Shown in pieces: positions 1-6,003 of a stretch of 7,959 nt of DNA. How positions within the stretch are numbered: the stretch's first letter is position 1; each line of letters begins with the position of its first letter. Source of the stretch: JBKJZO01 sp046715235 (lineage in GTDB: Bacteria; Actinomycetota; Actinomycetes; BP-191); assembly GCA_046715235.1 (NCBI GenBank), contig JBKJZO010000177.1:1-7959 (forward strand), in the 5' to 3' direction. A program made the position numbers and the translations under genes. Below the pieces are notes generated by a model. That model was given only the letters and a program-made list of their open reading frames with translations. It had not been told where the DNA came from and did not search any database.

Positions 1-413
1 GCGCAGTGGTGACCGTGCGCGTCGCTGGGGAGCCGGGGGCACTCGTTGTGGTGCCCAACGTCATCGGACAGCTTGAAGCGGCAGCGTCGCAGGCACTCGC
101 CGACGCTGGCCTGATCCCTTGGATCAGGGTCCAGCCCTCGTGCACCGCAGGGGCCGAATGTGCTGGAACGCTGGCACGAGACGCCGGCAAGGTCTGGCAA
201 CAGGACTTTGCCCCGGGCAGCAACGTTTCCGCGGGAACGACGGTCACGGTGGCCGTGCAGCCTCCGGCGCCGCCCCACCTGCGCTGGTCGCCGGCCCCCG
301 CGACCCCCGCGCCGGCACCGACGCCTGAGCCGTCCGCTTCGGCAACTGCCTCCGCTGATCCGGCGGCGAGCACAACCCCCTCGCCCGAGACCTCAGCGGT
401 CCCGGCGGGCTGA
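1..413 (+). CDS. PASTA-domain protein, C-terminal part (5' end outside window)
   Basis: This is the 3' end of a larger gene; the frame is open to the left edge from base 3, so the GTG at base 6 is unlikely to be the true start. The first visible residues (VVTVRVAGE) look like the last strand of a preceding PASTA repeat. One complete PASTA domain follows at about visible residues 17-86: it opens with VPNVIGQ, has the A..L..AGL helix, and closes with APGSNVSAGTTVTVAV. Two cysteines (about 47 and 53) sit in a loop and could form a disulfide, which would fit an extracytoplasmic location. The last 50 or so residues are a low-complexity Pro/Ala/Ser/Thr tail. PASTA domains bind peptidoglycan fragments or beta-lactam-like ligands in PknB-type Ser/Thr kinases and some penicillin-binding proteins. 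Which of these this is, or whether it is a kinase-free PASTA protein, cannot be told because the N-terminus is missing. The gene converges on mpg and overlaps its 3' end by 21 bases. Confidence 0.8.
   Translation, partial: AVVTVRVAGEPGALVVVPNVIGQLEAAASQALADAGLIPWIRVQPSCTAGAECAGTLARDAGKVWQQDFAPGSNVSAGTTVTVAVQPPAPPHLRWSPAPATPAPAPTPEPSASATASADPAASTTPSPETSAVPAG
105..135 (+). repeat. long inverted repeat inside the PASTA coding sequence
   Basis: An eight-base perfect stem, CCTGATCC (110-117) and GGATCAGG (121-128), closes on a three-base loop CTT. It is extended outward by GCTGG (105-109) and CCAGC (131-135) across a two-base bulge, giving 13 base pairs. It encodes part of AGLIPWIRVQ, so it may be fortuitous; no T-run follows. 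Confidence 0.5.
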
Positions 414-414
414 G
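392..414. repeat. inverted repeat spanning the two convergent stop codons
   Basis: CTCAGC (392-397) and GCTGAG (409-414) form a perfect six-base stem around an 11-base loop. One arm contains the mpg TGA on the minus strand (393-395) and the other the TGA of the PASTA gene (411-413). There is no U-tract on either side. It might act as a weak two-way terminator or block, but it may equally reflect similar stop contexts. Confidence 0.35.
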
Positions 415-1043
415 CCTGGCCTGGCCGAGGGCCGGTAGACGCTGACCTCGGGTACGCCGGCGAGCCAGAACCGCCACGGCGTCACGCCACCTGGGCCAGC
501 GACACCTACCCGCGGGCCAGACTCGACCGCGCCGGTTGGCGGCTCACTCGCCAGGATGCGCACCGGCCCGGCCAACAGGTCGGCGCCGTCCCACGAACCG
601 TCGATGCCGAGGGCCCGGCTCAGTCGCGCCGGACCCCGGGCGAGGTCGCGCGCGGACGAGGCAGGCCGGCGTACCTGCGCGTGCTCGATCCCCTCGACGA
701 CGACCGCGGCGCGCAGCAGGACCGCTTCCGCGACTCCCTCAGTCGCGCAGACGACGTTGATGCACCAGTGCATGCCGTAGGTGAAATAGACGTACAGGTG
801 GCCAGCGGGACCGAACATCGTCGCATTGCGCCGGGTCGGCCCCCGGAAGGCATGCGAGCCCGGATCCTGCGACCCGAGATAGGCCTCGACCTCGACCAGT
901 CGGACGCGGACTGAACCGGTCGGCGCGTCGCAGACGAGGTCGCACCCGAGCAGGTCCGGCGCGACCTCCAGCGCTGAGCGCTGGTAGAACGACCGGGGCA
1001 GGACGGGCTCGGTCAGGCTCGCTCTCCCGTGCTCTCCGACCAC
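393..1043 (-). CDS. mpg: 3-methyladenine DNA glycosylase, AAG/MPG family
   Basis: Monofunctional base-excision repair glycosylase that removes alkylated purines such as 3-methyladenine and hypoxanthine. With the GTG start at 1043 it is 216 residues, close to the roughly 200 of bacterial members. Aligning by eye to human AAG, the active site is complete: catalytic Glu53 and intercalating-pocket Tyr55 in the EAY motif, His64, Tyr86 in LYVY, and Asn96, equivalent to human Glu125, Tyr127, His136, Tyr159 and Asn169. The conserved RNATMFGPAGHLYVYFTYGM block and the C-terminal GPRVGV and PWRFWLAG motifs are present. The start is uncertain: GTG 1043 overlaps argH by 31 bases and has a weak ribosome site, whereas a CTG at 1016 overlaps the argH stop as CTGA, has a good GGGAG seven bases upstream and would give 207 residues. 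Longer upstream starts would read deep into argH in a low-complexity Arg-rich frame and are rejected. It is the last gene of the leftward operon seen here; the repair function is unrelated to arginine synthesis. Confidence 0.93.
   Translation of the reverse strand: MVGEHGRASLTEPVLPRSFYQRSALEVAPDLLGCDLVCDAPTGSVRVRLVEVEAYLGSQDPGSHAFRGPTRRNATMFGPAGHLYVYFTYGMHWCINVVCATEGVAEAVLLRAAVVVEGIEHAQVRRPASSARDLARGPARLSRALGIDGSWDGADLLAGPVRILASEPPTGAVESGPRVGVAGPGGVTPWRFWLAGVPEVSVYRPSARPGSARRDR
421..435 (+). terminator. possible short U-less hairpin after the PASTA gene
   Basis: CTGGCC (421-426), a GAG loop, then GGCCGG (430-435) make a six-pair stem including one G-T pair, starting seven bases after the PASTA stop. 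It lacks a T-run and lies inside the antisense mpg coding sequence, so function as an I-shaped actinobacterial terminator is only a possibility. Confidence 0.2.
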
Positions 1044-2440
1044 CGCCGGTCCGCCGTGACTGTGTACCGGCAGGTGTCCAACTGCTCGCGGACGCGGTCG
1101 GGTGCGGTGCCGCCTTGAGCTGACCGGGCCGCGATCGCTCCGTCGATCTCGAGGACCGCGCGTACGTCGGGAGTCAGGTGCGGGCTGACATCGGCGAGCT
1201 CGTCGTCGGTCAGGTCGCCGAGATCGCAGCCCCGCGCGAGGCATACGGCGACGAGGCGTCCCACGGCCTCGTGCGCTTCCCGGAACGGCACTCCCCGGCT
1301 CACGAGATGCTCGGCGACGTCAGTCGCCAATGAGAAGCCGGCGGGGGCCGTGTCCCGCAGCCGATCGGCGTCGACGCGCATCGTCTCGATCATGCCGCTG
1401 AGCGCGGGCAGCACGAGCAGCAGTGTGTCGACCGCGTCGAACGTCGGCTCCTTGTCCTCCTGCAGGTCGCGGTCGTACGCGAGCGGAAGGCCCTTGAGGG
1501 TCGCGAGGAACCCGGCGAGGTGGCCGATGAGCCGGCCGGACTTACCGCGCGCGAGCTCTGCCACATCGGGGTTCTTCTTCTGCGGCATGATCGACGAGCC
1601 GGTCGAGAACGCGTCGTCGAGCTCGACCCAGCCGAATTCTTGCGTCGTCCAAAGGCACACCTCTTCGCCGATGCGCGAAAGGTGTACGCCGAGCAGTGCA
1701 GCAACAAACAGGAACTCGGCGACGAAGTCGCGGTCGCTGACCGCGTCGATCGAGTTGGCCGCGGCGGAGTGGAAGCCGAGCTCGATCGCGGTCGCGATCG
1801 GATCGAGCTTGAGACTCGAGCCGGCCAGCGCGCCGGCGCCGAGCGGACTGACCCCGGCCCGCTGATCCCAGTCACGGAACCGGTCGATGTCGCGATGGAG
1901 CGCCTGGACGTGTGCGAGCAGCTGATGCGAGAACAGGATCGGCTGGGCGTGCTGCAGGTGCGTCAGGCCCGGCGCGACGACGCCCATGTTGCTCTCGGCC
2001 TGGTGCAGCAGGGATTCCTGCAACTCGGTCGTGCGTTTGACGACCTGCCGCACGTGGTCGCGCAGGTAGAGCCGCAGGTCGGTCGCGACCTGGTCGTTGC
2101 GGCTGCGGCCGGCCCTCAGCTTCCCGCCGAGAGCGCCGAGGCGTTCGAGCAGTCCGCGCTCGAGTGCGGTGTGCACGTCCTCGTCATCGAGCTGCGGGCG
2201 GAAGGTTCCCTCAGCCGCGTCGCGGTCGAGCGATTCGAGTGCGTCGAGCATGCGCTCGAACTCGTCGTCGGTGAGCAGACCCGCGCCGTGCAGGACGCGG
2301 GCATGCGCACGTGACGACAGCAGGTCGTACGGCGCCAGTCGCCAGTCGAAGTGGACGCTCATCGACAGCCGGGCCAGCGCTTCGGACGGCCCGCCGGCGA
2401 AGCGACCTCCCCACAGCCGTGCGGGAGCCTCGTCAGTCAC
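1013..2440 (-). CDS. argH: argininosuccinate lyase
   Basis: Last step of arginine synthesis: cleaves argininosuccinate to arginine and fumarate in the cytoplasm, normally as a homotetramer with active sites shared between subunits. The 475-residue product is of usual family length. It opens with the typical LWGGRF motif (9-14). The substrate-binding SRNDQ is at 113-117, the T-H-L-Q region with the general acid/base histidine at 161, and the fumarate-lyase signature GSSIMPQKKNPD at 281-292, whose Ser283 lies on the mobile catalytic loop. I chose the GTG at 2440 because the LWGGRF start of the family follows eight residues later and a GGGA sits eight bases upstream; the open frame continues another 71 residues upstream but that stretch is the antisense-like shadow of argG. 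The start overlaps the argG stop by 8 bases, which suggests coupled translation. No truncation or missing catalytic residue is seen. Confidence 0.97.
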   Translation of the reverse strand: MTDEAPARLWGGRFAGGPSEALARLSMSVHFDWRLAPYDLLSSRAHARVLHGAGLLTDDEFERMLDALESLDRDAAEGTFRPQLDDEDVHTALERGLLERLGALGGKLRAGRSRNDQVATDLRLYLRDHVRQVVKRTTELQESLLHQAESNMGVVAPGLTHLQHAQPILFSHQLLAHVQALHRDIDRFRDWDQRAGVSPLGAGALAGSSLKLDPIATAIELGFHSAAANSIDAVSDRDFVAEFLFVAALLGVHLSRIGEEVCLWTTQEFGWVELDDAFSTGSSIMPQKKNPDVAELARGKSGRLIGHLAGFLATLKGLPLAYDRDLQEDKEPTFDAVDTLLLVLPALSGMIETMRVDADRLRDTAPAGFSLATDVAEHLVSRGVPFREAHEAVGRLVAVCLARGCDLGDLTDDELADVSPHLTPDVRAVLEIDGAIAARSAQGGTAPDRVREQLDTCRYTVTADRRWSESTGERA

Positions 2441-3650
2441 TGAGCAAGTCCCGGCCGGAGCGCTGCTCGCGCGCCGCCCATACCCGGGTCGGCAGGCCCC
2501 ACAGGTCGACGAAGCCCTTGGCGTAGCGCTGGTCGAACTGGTCGTCGGCGTCGTACGTCGCGAGCTCGAAGTTGTAGAGCGACGACTCGCTGCGGCGCCC
2601 CGAGACCGTTGCCGATCCGGCGTGCAGGCGAACCCGGACATCGCCGCTGACACGCTGCGAGGCCTCGTCGAGGAACACGTCGAGGGAGCGCTTCAGCGGC
2701 GAAAACCAGAGGCCGTCGTACACCAGCTCGGCCCAGCGCTGGTCGACGCCGCGCTTGAAGCGGGCCAGGTCGCGCTCGACCGTCAGGTCCTCGAGATCGC
2801 GGTGCGCGATCAGCAGCGTGAGTGCGCCGGGGCATTCGTAGATCTCGCGGCTCTTGATGCCGACCAGGCGGTCTTCGACCAGGTCGATGCGCCCGACGCC
2901 TTGGGCGCCCGCGCGTACGTTGAGCTCGGCGACGAGCTGGGCGAGCGGCAAGGACCGGCCGTCGAGCGCGGTCGGGACGCCGTCGACGAACGAGATCGTC
3001 ACCTCGTCGGGCTCGCGCGCAACCGTCGGGTCAGAGGTGTAGGCGTAGACGTCCTGCGGCGGCTGCACCCACGGGTCCTCCAGCACGCCGCACTCGGCGG
3101 TTCGGCCCCACAGGTTCTGGTCGATGGAGTACGGCGACCGCTTGCTCACGTCGAGGCTGAATCCGCGCTCCTCCGCGAACGCGATGGCCTTGTCGCGGGT
3201 CATGCCTGAGTCGCGGACCGGCGCGATCACCTTGATGTCAGGGGCGAGAGCGGCGGCACTCACCTCGAACCGCACCTGGTCGTTGCCCTTGCCCGTGCAG
3301 CCGTGCGCGATCGCGCTGGCGCCGTGCTCGCGGACCGCGGCGATCATGTGCTTGACGATGAGCGGTCGCGACAGCGACGACACCAGCGGGTAGCGGTCCA
3401 TGTAGAGCGCGTTGGCGCGGATGGCCGGTCCGACGTACTGCTCGGCGAACTCGTCCTTGGCGTCGACCACGATCGACTCGACGGCGCCCCAGTCGAGAGC
3501 GCGCTGCCTGATGACGTCGAGGTCCTCGCCCCCCTGACCGACGTCGGCGGCGACCGCGATGATCTCCGCGCCGGTCTCGGCCGCGATCCAGCCGATGGCG
3601 ACGGAGGTGTCGAGGCCTCCGGAGTAAGCGAGGACAACTCTGTCTGGCAT
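2433..3650 (-). CDS. argG: argininosuccinate synthase
   Basis: Condenses citrulline and aspartate with ATP to give argininosuccinate, the penultimate step of arginine synthesis; a cytoplasmic homotetramer in known members. The 405-residue product is of typical length. The ATP-binding PP-loop signature AYSGGLDTS is at residues 8-16, and the second family signature, GCTGKGNDQVRF, is at 117-128. Other family blocks visible are DVGQGGEDL (36-44), YPLVSSLSRPLI (87-98) and RSPYSIDQNLWGR in the middle. The ATG start at 3650 is supported by the PP-loop beginning at the expected position and by an AAGGAG ten bases upstream, the strongest ribosome site in the window. It is preceded by 49 untranslated bases after argR, the only real gap in the operon, and overlaps argH by 8 bases. 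Confidence 0.98.
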   Translation of the reverse strand: MPDRVVLAYSGGLDTSVAIGWIAAETGAEIIAVAADVGQGGEDLDVIRQRALDWGAVESIVVDAKDEFAEQYVGPAIRANALYMDRYPLVSSLSRPLIVKHMIAAVREHGASAIAHGCTGKGNDQVRFEVSAAALAPDIKVIAPVRDSGMTRDKAIAFAEERGFSLDVSKRSPYSIDQNLWGRTAECGVLEDPWVQPPQDVYAYTSDPTVAREPDEVTISFVDGVPTALDGRSLPLAQLVAELNVRAGAQGVGRIDLVEDRLVGIKSREIYECPGALTLLIAHRDLEDLTVERDLARFKRGVDQRWAELVYDGLWFSPLKRSLDVFLDEASQRVSGDVRVRLHAGSATVSGRRSESSLYNFELATYDADDQFDQRYAKGFVDLWGLPTRVWAAREQRSGRDLLSD

Positions 3651-3660
3651 CTGTTTTCTG

Positions 3661-3666
3661 CTCCTT
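3661..3666 (-). promoter_or_regulatory. ribosome binding site of argG
   Basis: AAGGAG on the minus strand, ending ten bases before the argG ATG. It is the best match to the anti-Shine-Dalgarno sequence in the window and lies in the 49-base argR-argG spacer, so argG appears to start independently and not by coupling to argR. Confidence 0.8.
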
Positions 3667-3699
3667 GTCGGGACGCGCCGGCTGGCGCAGTACGTGTGG

Positions 3700-4212
3700 C
3701 TAACTGTCGGCGAGCTGCAGGAAGGTTTCGGCGACGGCTGCGGCGCCGTCGGGTGCGCGGGTGATGACCAAAACCGTGTCGTCGCCGGCCACGGTGCCGA
3801 TGACCTCGGCTAGAGCGGTGCGGTCGAGCTTCGACGCCAGGAATTGTGCGGCACCCGACGGGGTGCGCAGAACGACGATGTTGCCCGAGTGGTCGACCGA
3901 GACCAGCAGTTCGGCGAGAGCGTGCCGCAACTCGTCCCTGGCGACGGGCGTGCTGTCGGGCGGCGCGGCGTACGTCAGTGACCCCTGGTCGTCTCTGACG
4001 CGCACAGCGCCGATCTCCTCCAGGTCACGCGAGAGGGTTGCCTGGGTGACGATGACACCGCGGTCGCGCAACACTCGAGCGAGATCGGACTGCGAATGCA
4101 CCGGCTGCCGGTCGAGGATGTCGAGGATCTGCCGGCGGCGGGCGGCTTTCGTGGTCGCGTTTATGCGGACGTCGTCGAGGCTGCGCGCCGAGCTCTTGGG
4201 CTGCGTGCTCAC
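3700..4212 (-). CDS. argR: arginine repressor ArgR
   Basis: Arginine-responsive transcription factor that, with arginine bound, forms hexamers on ARG-box operators and represses arg genes. The 170-residue product matches the family length in actinobacteria. The N-terminal winged helix-turn-helix spans about residues 22-82, with the recognition helix in VTQATLSRDLEEIGAV (55-70). The C-terminal oligomerisation and arginine-binding domain spans about 95-170 and includes SGNIVVLRTPSGAA (109-122) and the arginine-contacting GTVAGDDT (139-146), with the paired aspartates at 144-145. The GTG start at 4212 overlaps the argF stop as GTGA, and a GGAG lies six bases upstream. Its position between argF and argG is the usual actinobacterial one. 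The predicted operators before argC or argB are outside the window, and I see no convincing ARG box inside it. Confidence 0.97.
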   Translation of the reverse strand: MSTQPKSSARSLDDVRINATTKAARRRQILDILDRQPVHSQSDLARVLRDRGVIVTQATLSRDLEEIGAVRVRDDQGSLTYAAPPDSTPVARDELRHALAELLVSVDHSGNIVVLRTPSGAAQFLASKLDRTALAEVIGTVAGDDTVLVITRAPDGAAAVAETFLQLADS

Positions 4213-5135
4213 GGCGTGCTCCGTTCGTGCAAGAACACCATCAGCGCTTTCTGCGCGTGCAGACGGTTCTCGGCCTGGTCCCAGACGACGCTATTGGGTC
4301 CGTCGATTGCGCCGGCCGAGATCTCCTCCCCGCGATGCGCGGGCAGGCAATGCATGACGAGTACGCCTTCGGAGGCGACTTCGATGGTGCTCTCGTCGAG
4401 CTCGTAGCCCAGGAACAGCTGCGCCCTGCTGTCGTGCTGGGCTTCCTGACCCATCGATGCCCACACGTCGGTGTAGAGCACGTCGGCGCCGGTAGCGGCT
4501 TCGATGGGATCGCTCATCACGACAGCGGCCCCGCCGGTCTTTTCGCCGATCGCGTTGGCACGGCGTACGACGTGCTCGATCGGCTCGTAGCCGGGAGGGG
4601 ATGCGACGCGAACCCGCATGCCGGCAGCTGTTCCGGCGAGCATCAGTGAGTGCGCGACGTTGTTGCCGTCGCCGAGGTAGGTCAGCGTCAGACCCGACAG
4701 ACCGCCCCTGCGCTCGCGGATCGTCTGCAGGTCGGCGAGCGCCTGGCAGGGGTGCGCGTAGTCGGTCAAGGCGTTGACCACGGGCACCGACGCGGCGCCG
4801 GCGAGGCGCTCGATCTTGTCCTGTTCGAAGGTCCTGATGACGATCATCGAGCAGTAGCGGGACATGACCCGTGCGGTGTCCTCGATCGTCTCGCCGCGTC
4901 CAAGCTGGGTCAGCCGCGCGTCGATGATGATCGGGTGACCGCCCAGCTCGGCGATGCCGACCTCGAACGAGAGCCTGGTCCGCGTCGACGGCTTCTCGAA
5001 AATGACAGCGACCGAGCGGCCTTCAAGAACGCGCGGGACGTCGTACCGCGTCTTCTTCAGCTCGTCCGCTAGGTCGAGGACCTGCTCGAGCTCGGCCGGG
5101 GTGAAGTCGTCGTCCGCCAGGAAGTGCCTCGTCAT
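4209..5135 (-). CDS. argF: ornithine carbamoyltransferase
   Basis: Transfers the carbamoyl group of carbamoyl phosphate to ornithine to make citrulline. The 308-residue product is of usual length for the anabolic trimeric enzyme. The carbamoyl-phosphate loop is FEKPSTRTR with STRTR at 50-54. HPCQ lies at 128-131, GDGNN at 155-159, the ornithine-binding D-V-W-A-S-M-G at 223-229, and HCLP at 262-265 within MHCLPAHRGEEI. These distinguish it from aspartate carbamoyltransferase, which lacks the HCLP and SMG loops. The ATG at 5135 overlaps the stop of the receiver gene as ATGA and has a GGAGG four bases upstream. In canonical clusters argF follows argD directly; here a cytochrome and a receiver gene come between. 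The catabolic ArcB form is unlikely given the biosynthetic neighbours. Confidence 0.97.
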   Translation of the reverse strand: MTRHFLADDDFTPAELEQVLDLADELKKTRYDVPRVLEGRSVAVIFEKPSTRTRLSFEVGIAELGGHPIIIDARLTQLGRGETIEDTARVMSRYCSMIVIRTFEQDKIERLAGAASVPVVNALTDYAHPCQALADLQTIRERRGGLSGLTLTYLGDGNNVAHSLMLAGTAAGMRVRVASPPGYEPIEHVVRRANAIGEKTGGAAVVMSDPIEAATGADVLYTDVWASMGQEAQHDSRAQLFLGYELDESTIEVASEGVLVMHCLPAHRGEEISAGAIDGPNSVVWDQAENRLHAQKALMVFLHERSTP

Positions 5136-5515
5136 TGCGCCTCCGCCCCGCCCGTGATCTGCGCGACCCGGGCGAGCAACTCGTTGATGCCGAATGGCTT
5201 GACGAAAACGTTGTCGTGCCCCAGCTCATCTCGCAGGGCTGGGACCGCTTCGAGCTTGCCCGTGAGTACGACGACCGCAACGGATGAGAGCGCGGGATCG
5301 GCCTTGAGGCGTTCGAGAACCCGCGCCCCACCCAGGTCGGGCATCATCAGGTCGAGCAGCATCAGCGCGGGCGTCGCGGCGCTGAGCTTGCTCAGGCCGC
5401 CGAGGCCGTCGGATGCGGTCGTGACGTCGTACCCCTCGGTGGTCAGGAGCGTCTCGAGCAACCCGCGCACGTTGGGGTCGTCCTCGACGACGAGTATCTG
5501 CGGCGGGCTGGTCAT
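5132..5515 (-). CDS. stand-alone response-regulator receiver (CheY-like)
   Basis: A 127-residue protein made of one receiver domain and no output domain. The acidic pocket is Asp12-Asp13 in ILVVEDD, the phospho-acceptor is Asp55 in LLDLMMPD, the conserved threonine is Thr85 and the lysine is Lys106 in VFVKPF, so it should be phosphorylatable. The switch position three residues before the lysine, often Tyr or Phe, is Val103; Phe104 is next to it. No histidine kinase lies in the window, so its partner and target are unknown. A CheY- or DivK-like protein-protein role is an inference from the lack of an effector domain. The ATG at 5515 is chosen because the receiver fold begins six residues later and because it overlaps the cytochrome stop as ATGA; the frame is open further upstream only as an out-of-frame shadow of the cytochrome gene. 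Its ribosome site is a poor G-run, so translation probably depends on coupling. Its stop overlaps the argF start. Confidence 0.92.
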   Translation of the reverse strand: MTSPPQILVVEDDPNVRGLLETLLTTEGYDVTTASDGLGGLSKLSAATPALMLLDLMMPDLGGARVLERLKADPALSSVAVVVLTGKLEAVPALRDELGHDNVFVKPFGINELLARVAQITGGAEAQ

Positions 5516-5991
5516 TGCACCCCCGCGACATCGGGTTGTGGCAGCTGACCCGACAACAGCTGCGTGTAGGCGGCGACCTGCCGGATCTGCTCGGGCGTCA
5601 ACTTCCCGCGCCAGCGCGGCATAGCGTTCAGCGGCTTGCCGCGGCCGGTCTTCTCGACCCGTTGCTCGAAGGTGAGGCCCGACAGCGGCCCGCCGGCGAC
5701 GAAAGCCGGACCCTCGTCGCCCTGACCCTGCGGGCCATGGCAGCTCGCGCAGTTGCGCTGGAAGATCTCCGCTCCGGTGCTGCCAGCTTCGGTCTTGGCG
5801 CCGGGACACGTGTTGGCACCGGCCCGGCAGCCGAGAACGACGACCCCACCGAGCACAACAGCCGACGACACGATCGCCGCGGCGATCCACGCGAGGCGAC
5901 GAAGCCATCGGCGCGGCTTGGGCACCGCGGTATCGGCTGGGCTGGTGTCGGCCGGCGTCCCGTCGCGGGTGGAACGGTGTCTCGCGGACAT
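5512..5991 (-). CDS. membrane-anchored mono-heme cytochrome c
   Basis: A 159-residue class I c-type cytochrome. The cytoplasmic N-terminus (about 1-32) is hydrophilic and ends in a basic RRWLRR, followed by one hydrophobic segment at about 33-54. The heme domain is extracytoplasmic: the CASCH covalent heme site is at 81-85, with His85 as proximal ligand, and Met124 in NAMPRW is the likely sixth ligand. The C-terminal helix motif LTPEQIRQVAAYTQLL closes the fold, resembling the cytochrome_CBB3/subunit III-like family. Cys55 directly after the hydrophobic segment (VVLGC) could be a lipobox cysteine, and Cys62 is a further extra cysteine. The ATG at 5991 lies 10 bases after the argD stop, and the AGGG eight bases upstream overlaps that stop. 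The role is presumably electron transfer or redox sensing at the membrane, but the partner is not shown. It is not part of the arginine pathway. Cytochrome maturation genes are not in the window. Confidence 0.92.
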   Translation of the reverse strand: MSARHRSTRDGTPADTSPADTAVPKPRRWLRRLAWIAAAIVSSAVVLGGVVVLGCRAGANTCPGAKTEAGSTGAEIFQRNCASCHGPQGQGDEGPAFVAGGPLSGLTFEQRVEKTGRGKPLNAMPRWRGKLTPEQIRQVAAYTQLLSGQLPQPDVAGVQ

Positions 5992-5999
5992 GGCGGCGA

Positions 6000-6003
6000 C
6001 CCT
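6000..6003 (-). promoter_or_regulatory. ribosome binding site of the cytochrome gene, overlapping the argD stop
   Basis: AGGG on the minus strand, eight bases before the ATG at 5991 and overlapping the argD TAG. It decides the start of the cytochrome gene and indicates that ribosomes finishing argD can reinitiate there. Confidence 0.5.

Noticed and set aside
760..773. ATGCAC-CA-GTGCAT dyad, resembling an ARG-box half-site pair
   Set aside because: It lies in mpg codons for the conserved Met-His-Trp region, at the end of the operon, and lacks the AT-rich centre expected for an ArgR operator.
1044..1244. N-terminal extension of mpg in the open frame
   Set aside because: It is an Arg-rich out-of-frame reading of argH, and family similarity begins only after the GTG or CTG near the argH stop.
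2441..2653. N-terminal extension of argH in the open frame
   Set aside because: The 71 extra residues are a Ser/Thr/Arg-rich out-of-frame reading of argG; the family N-terminus LWGGRF follows the GTG at 2440.
2097..3209. Plus-strand open frame (370 codons) opposite argH and argG
   Set aside because: Low-complexity Ser/Arg-rich start and antisense to two certain genes; no family motif.
4158..4168. GCATAAA on the minus strand near the argR start as an ARG half-site
   Set aside because: Only one half-site is seen, with no partner half at the right spacing, and it is inside coding sequence.
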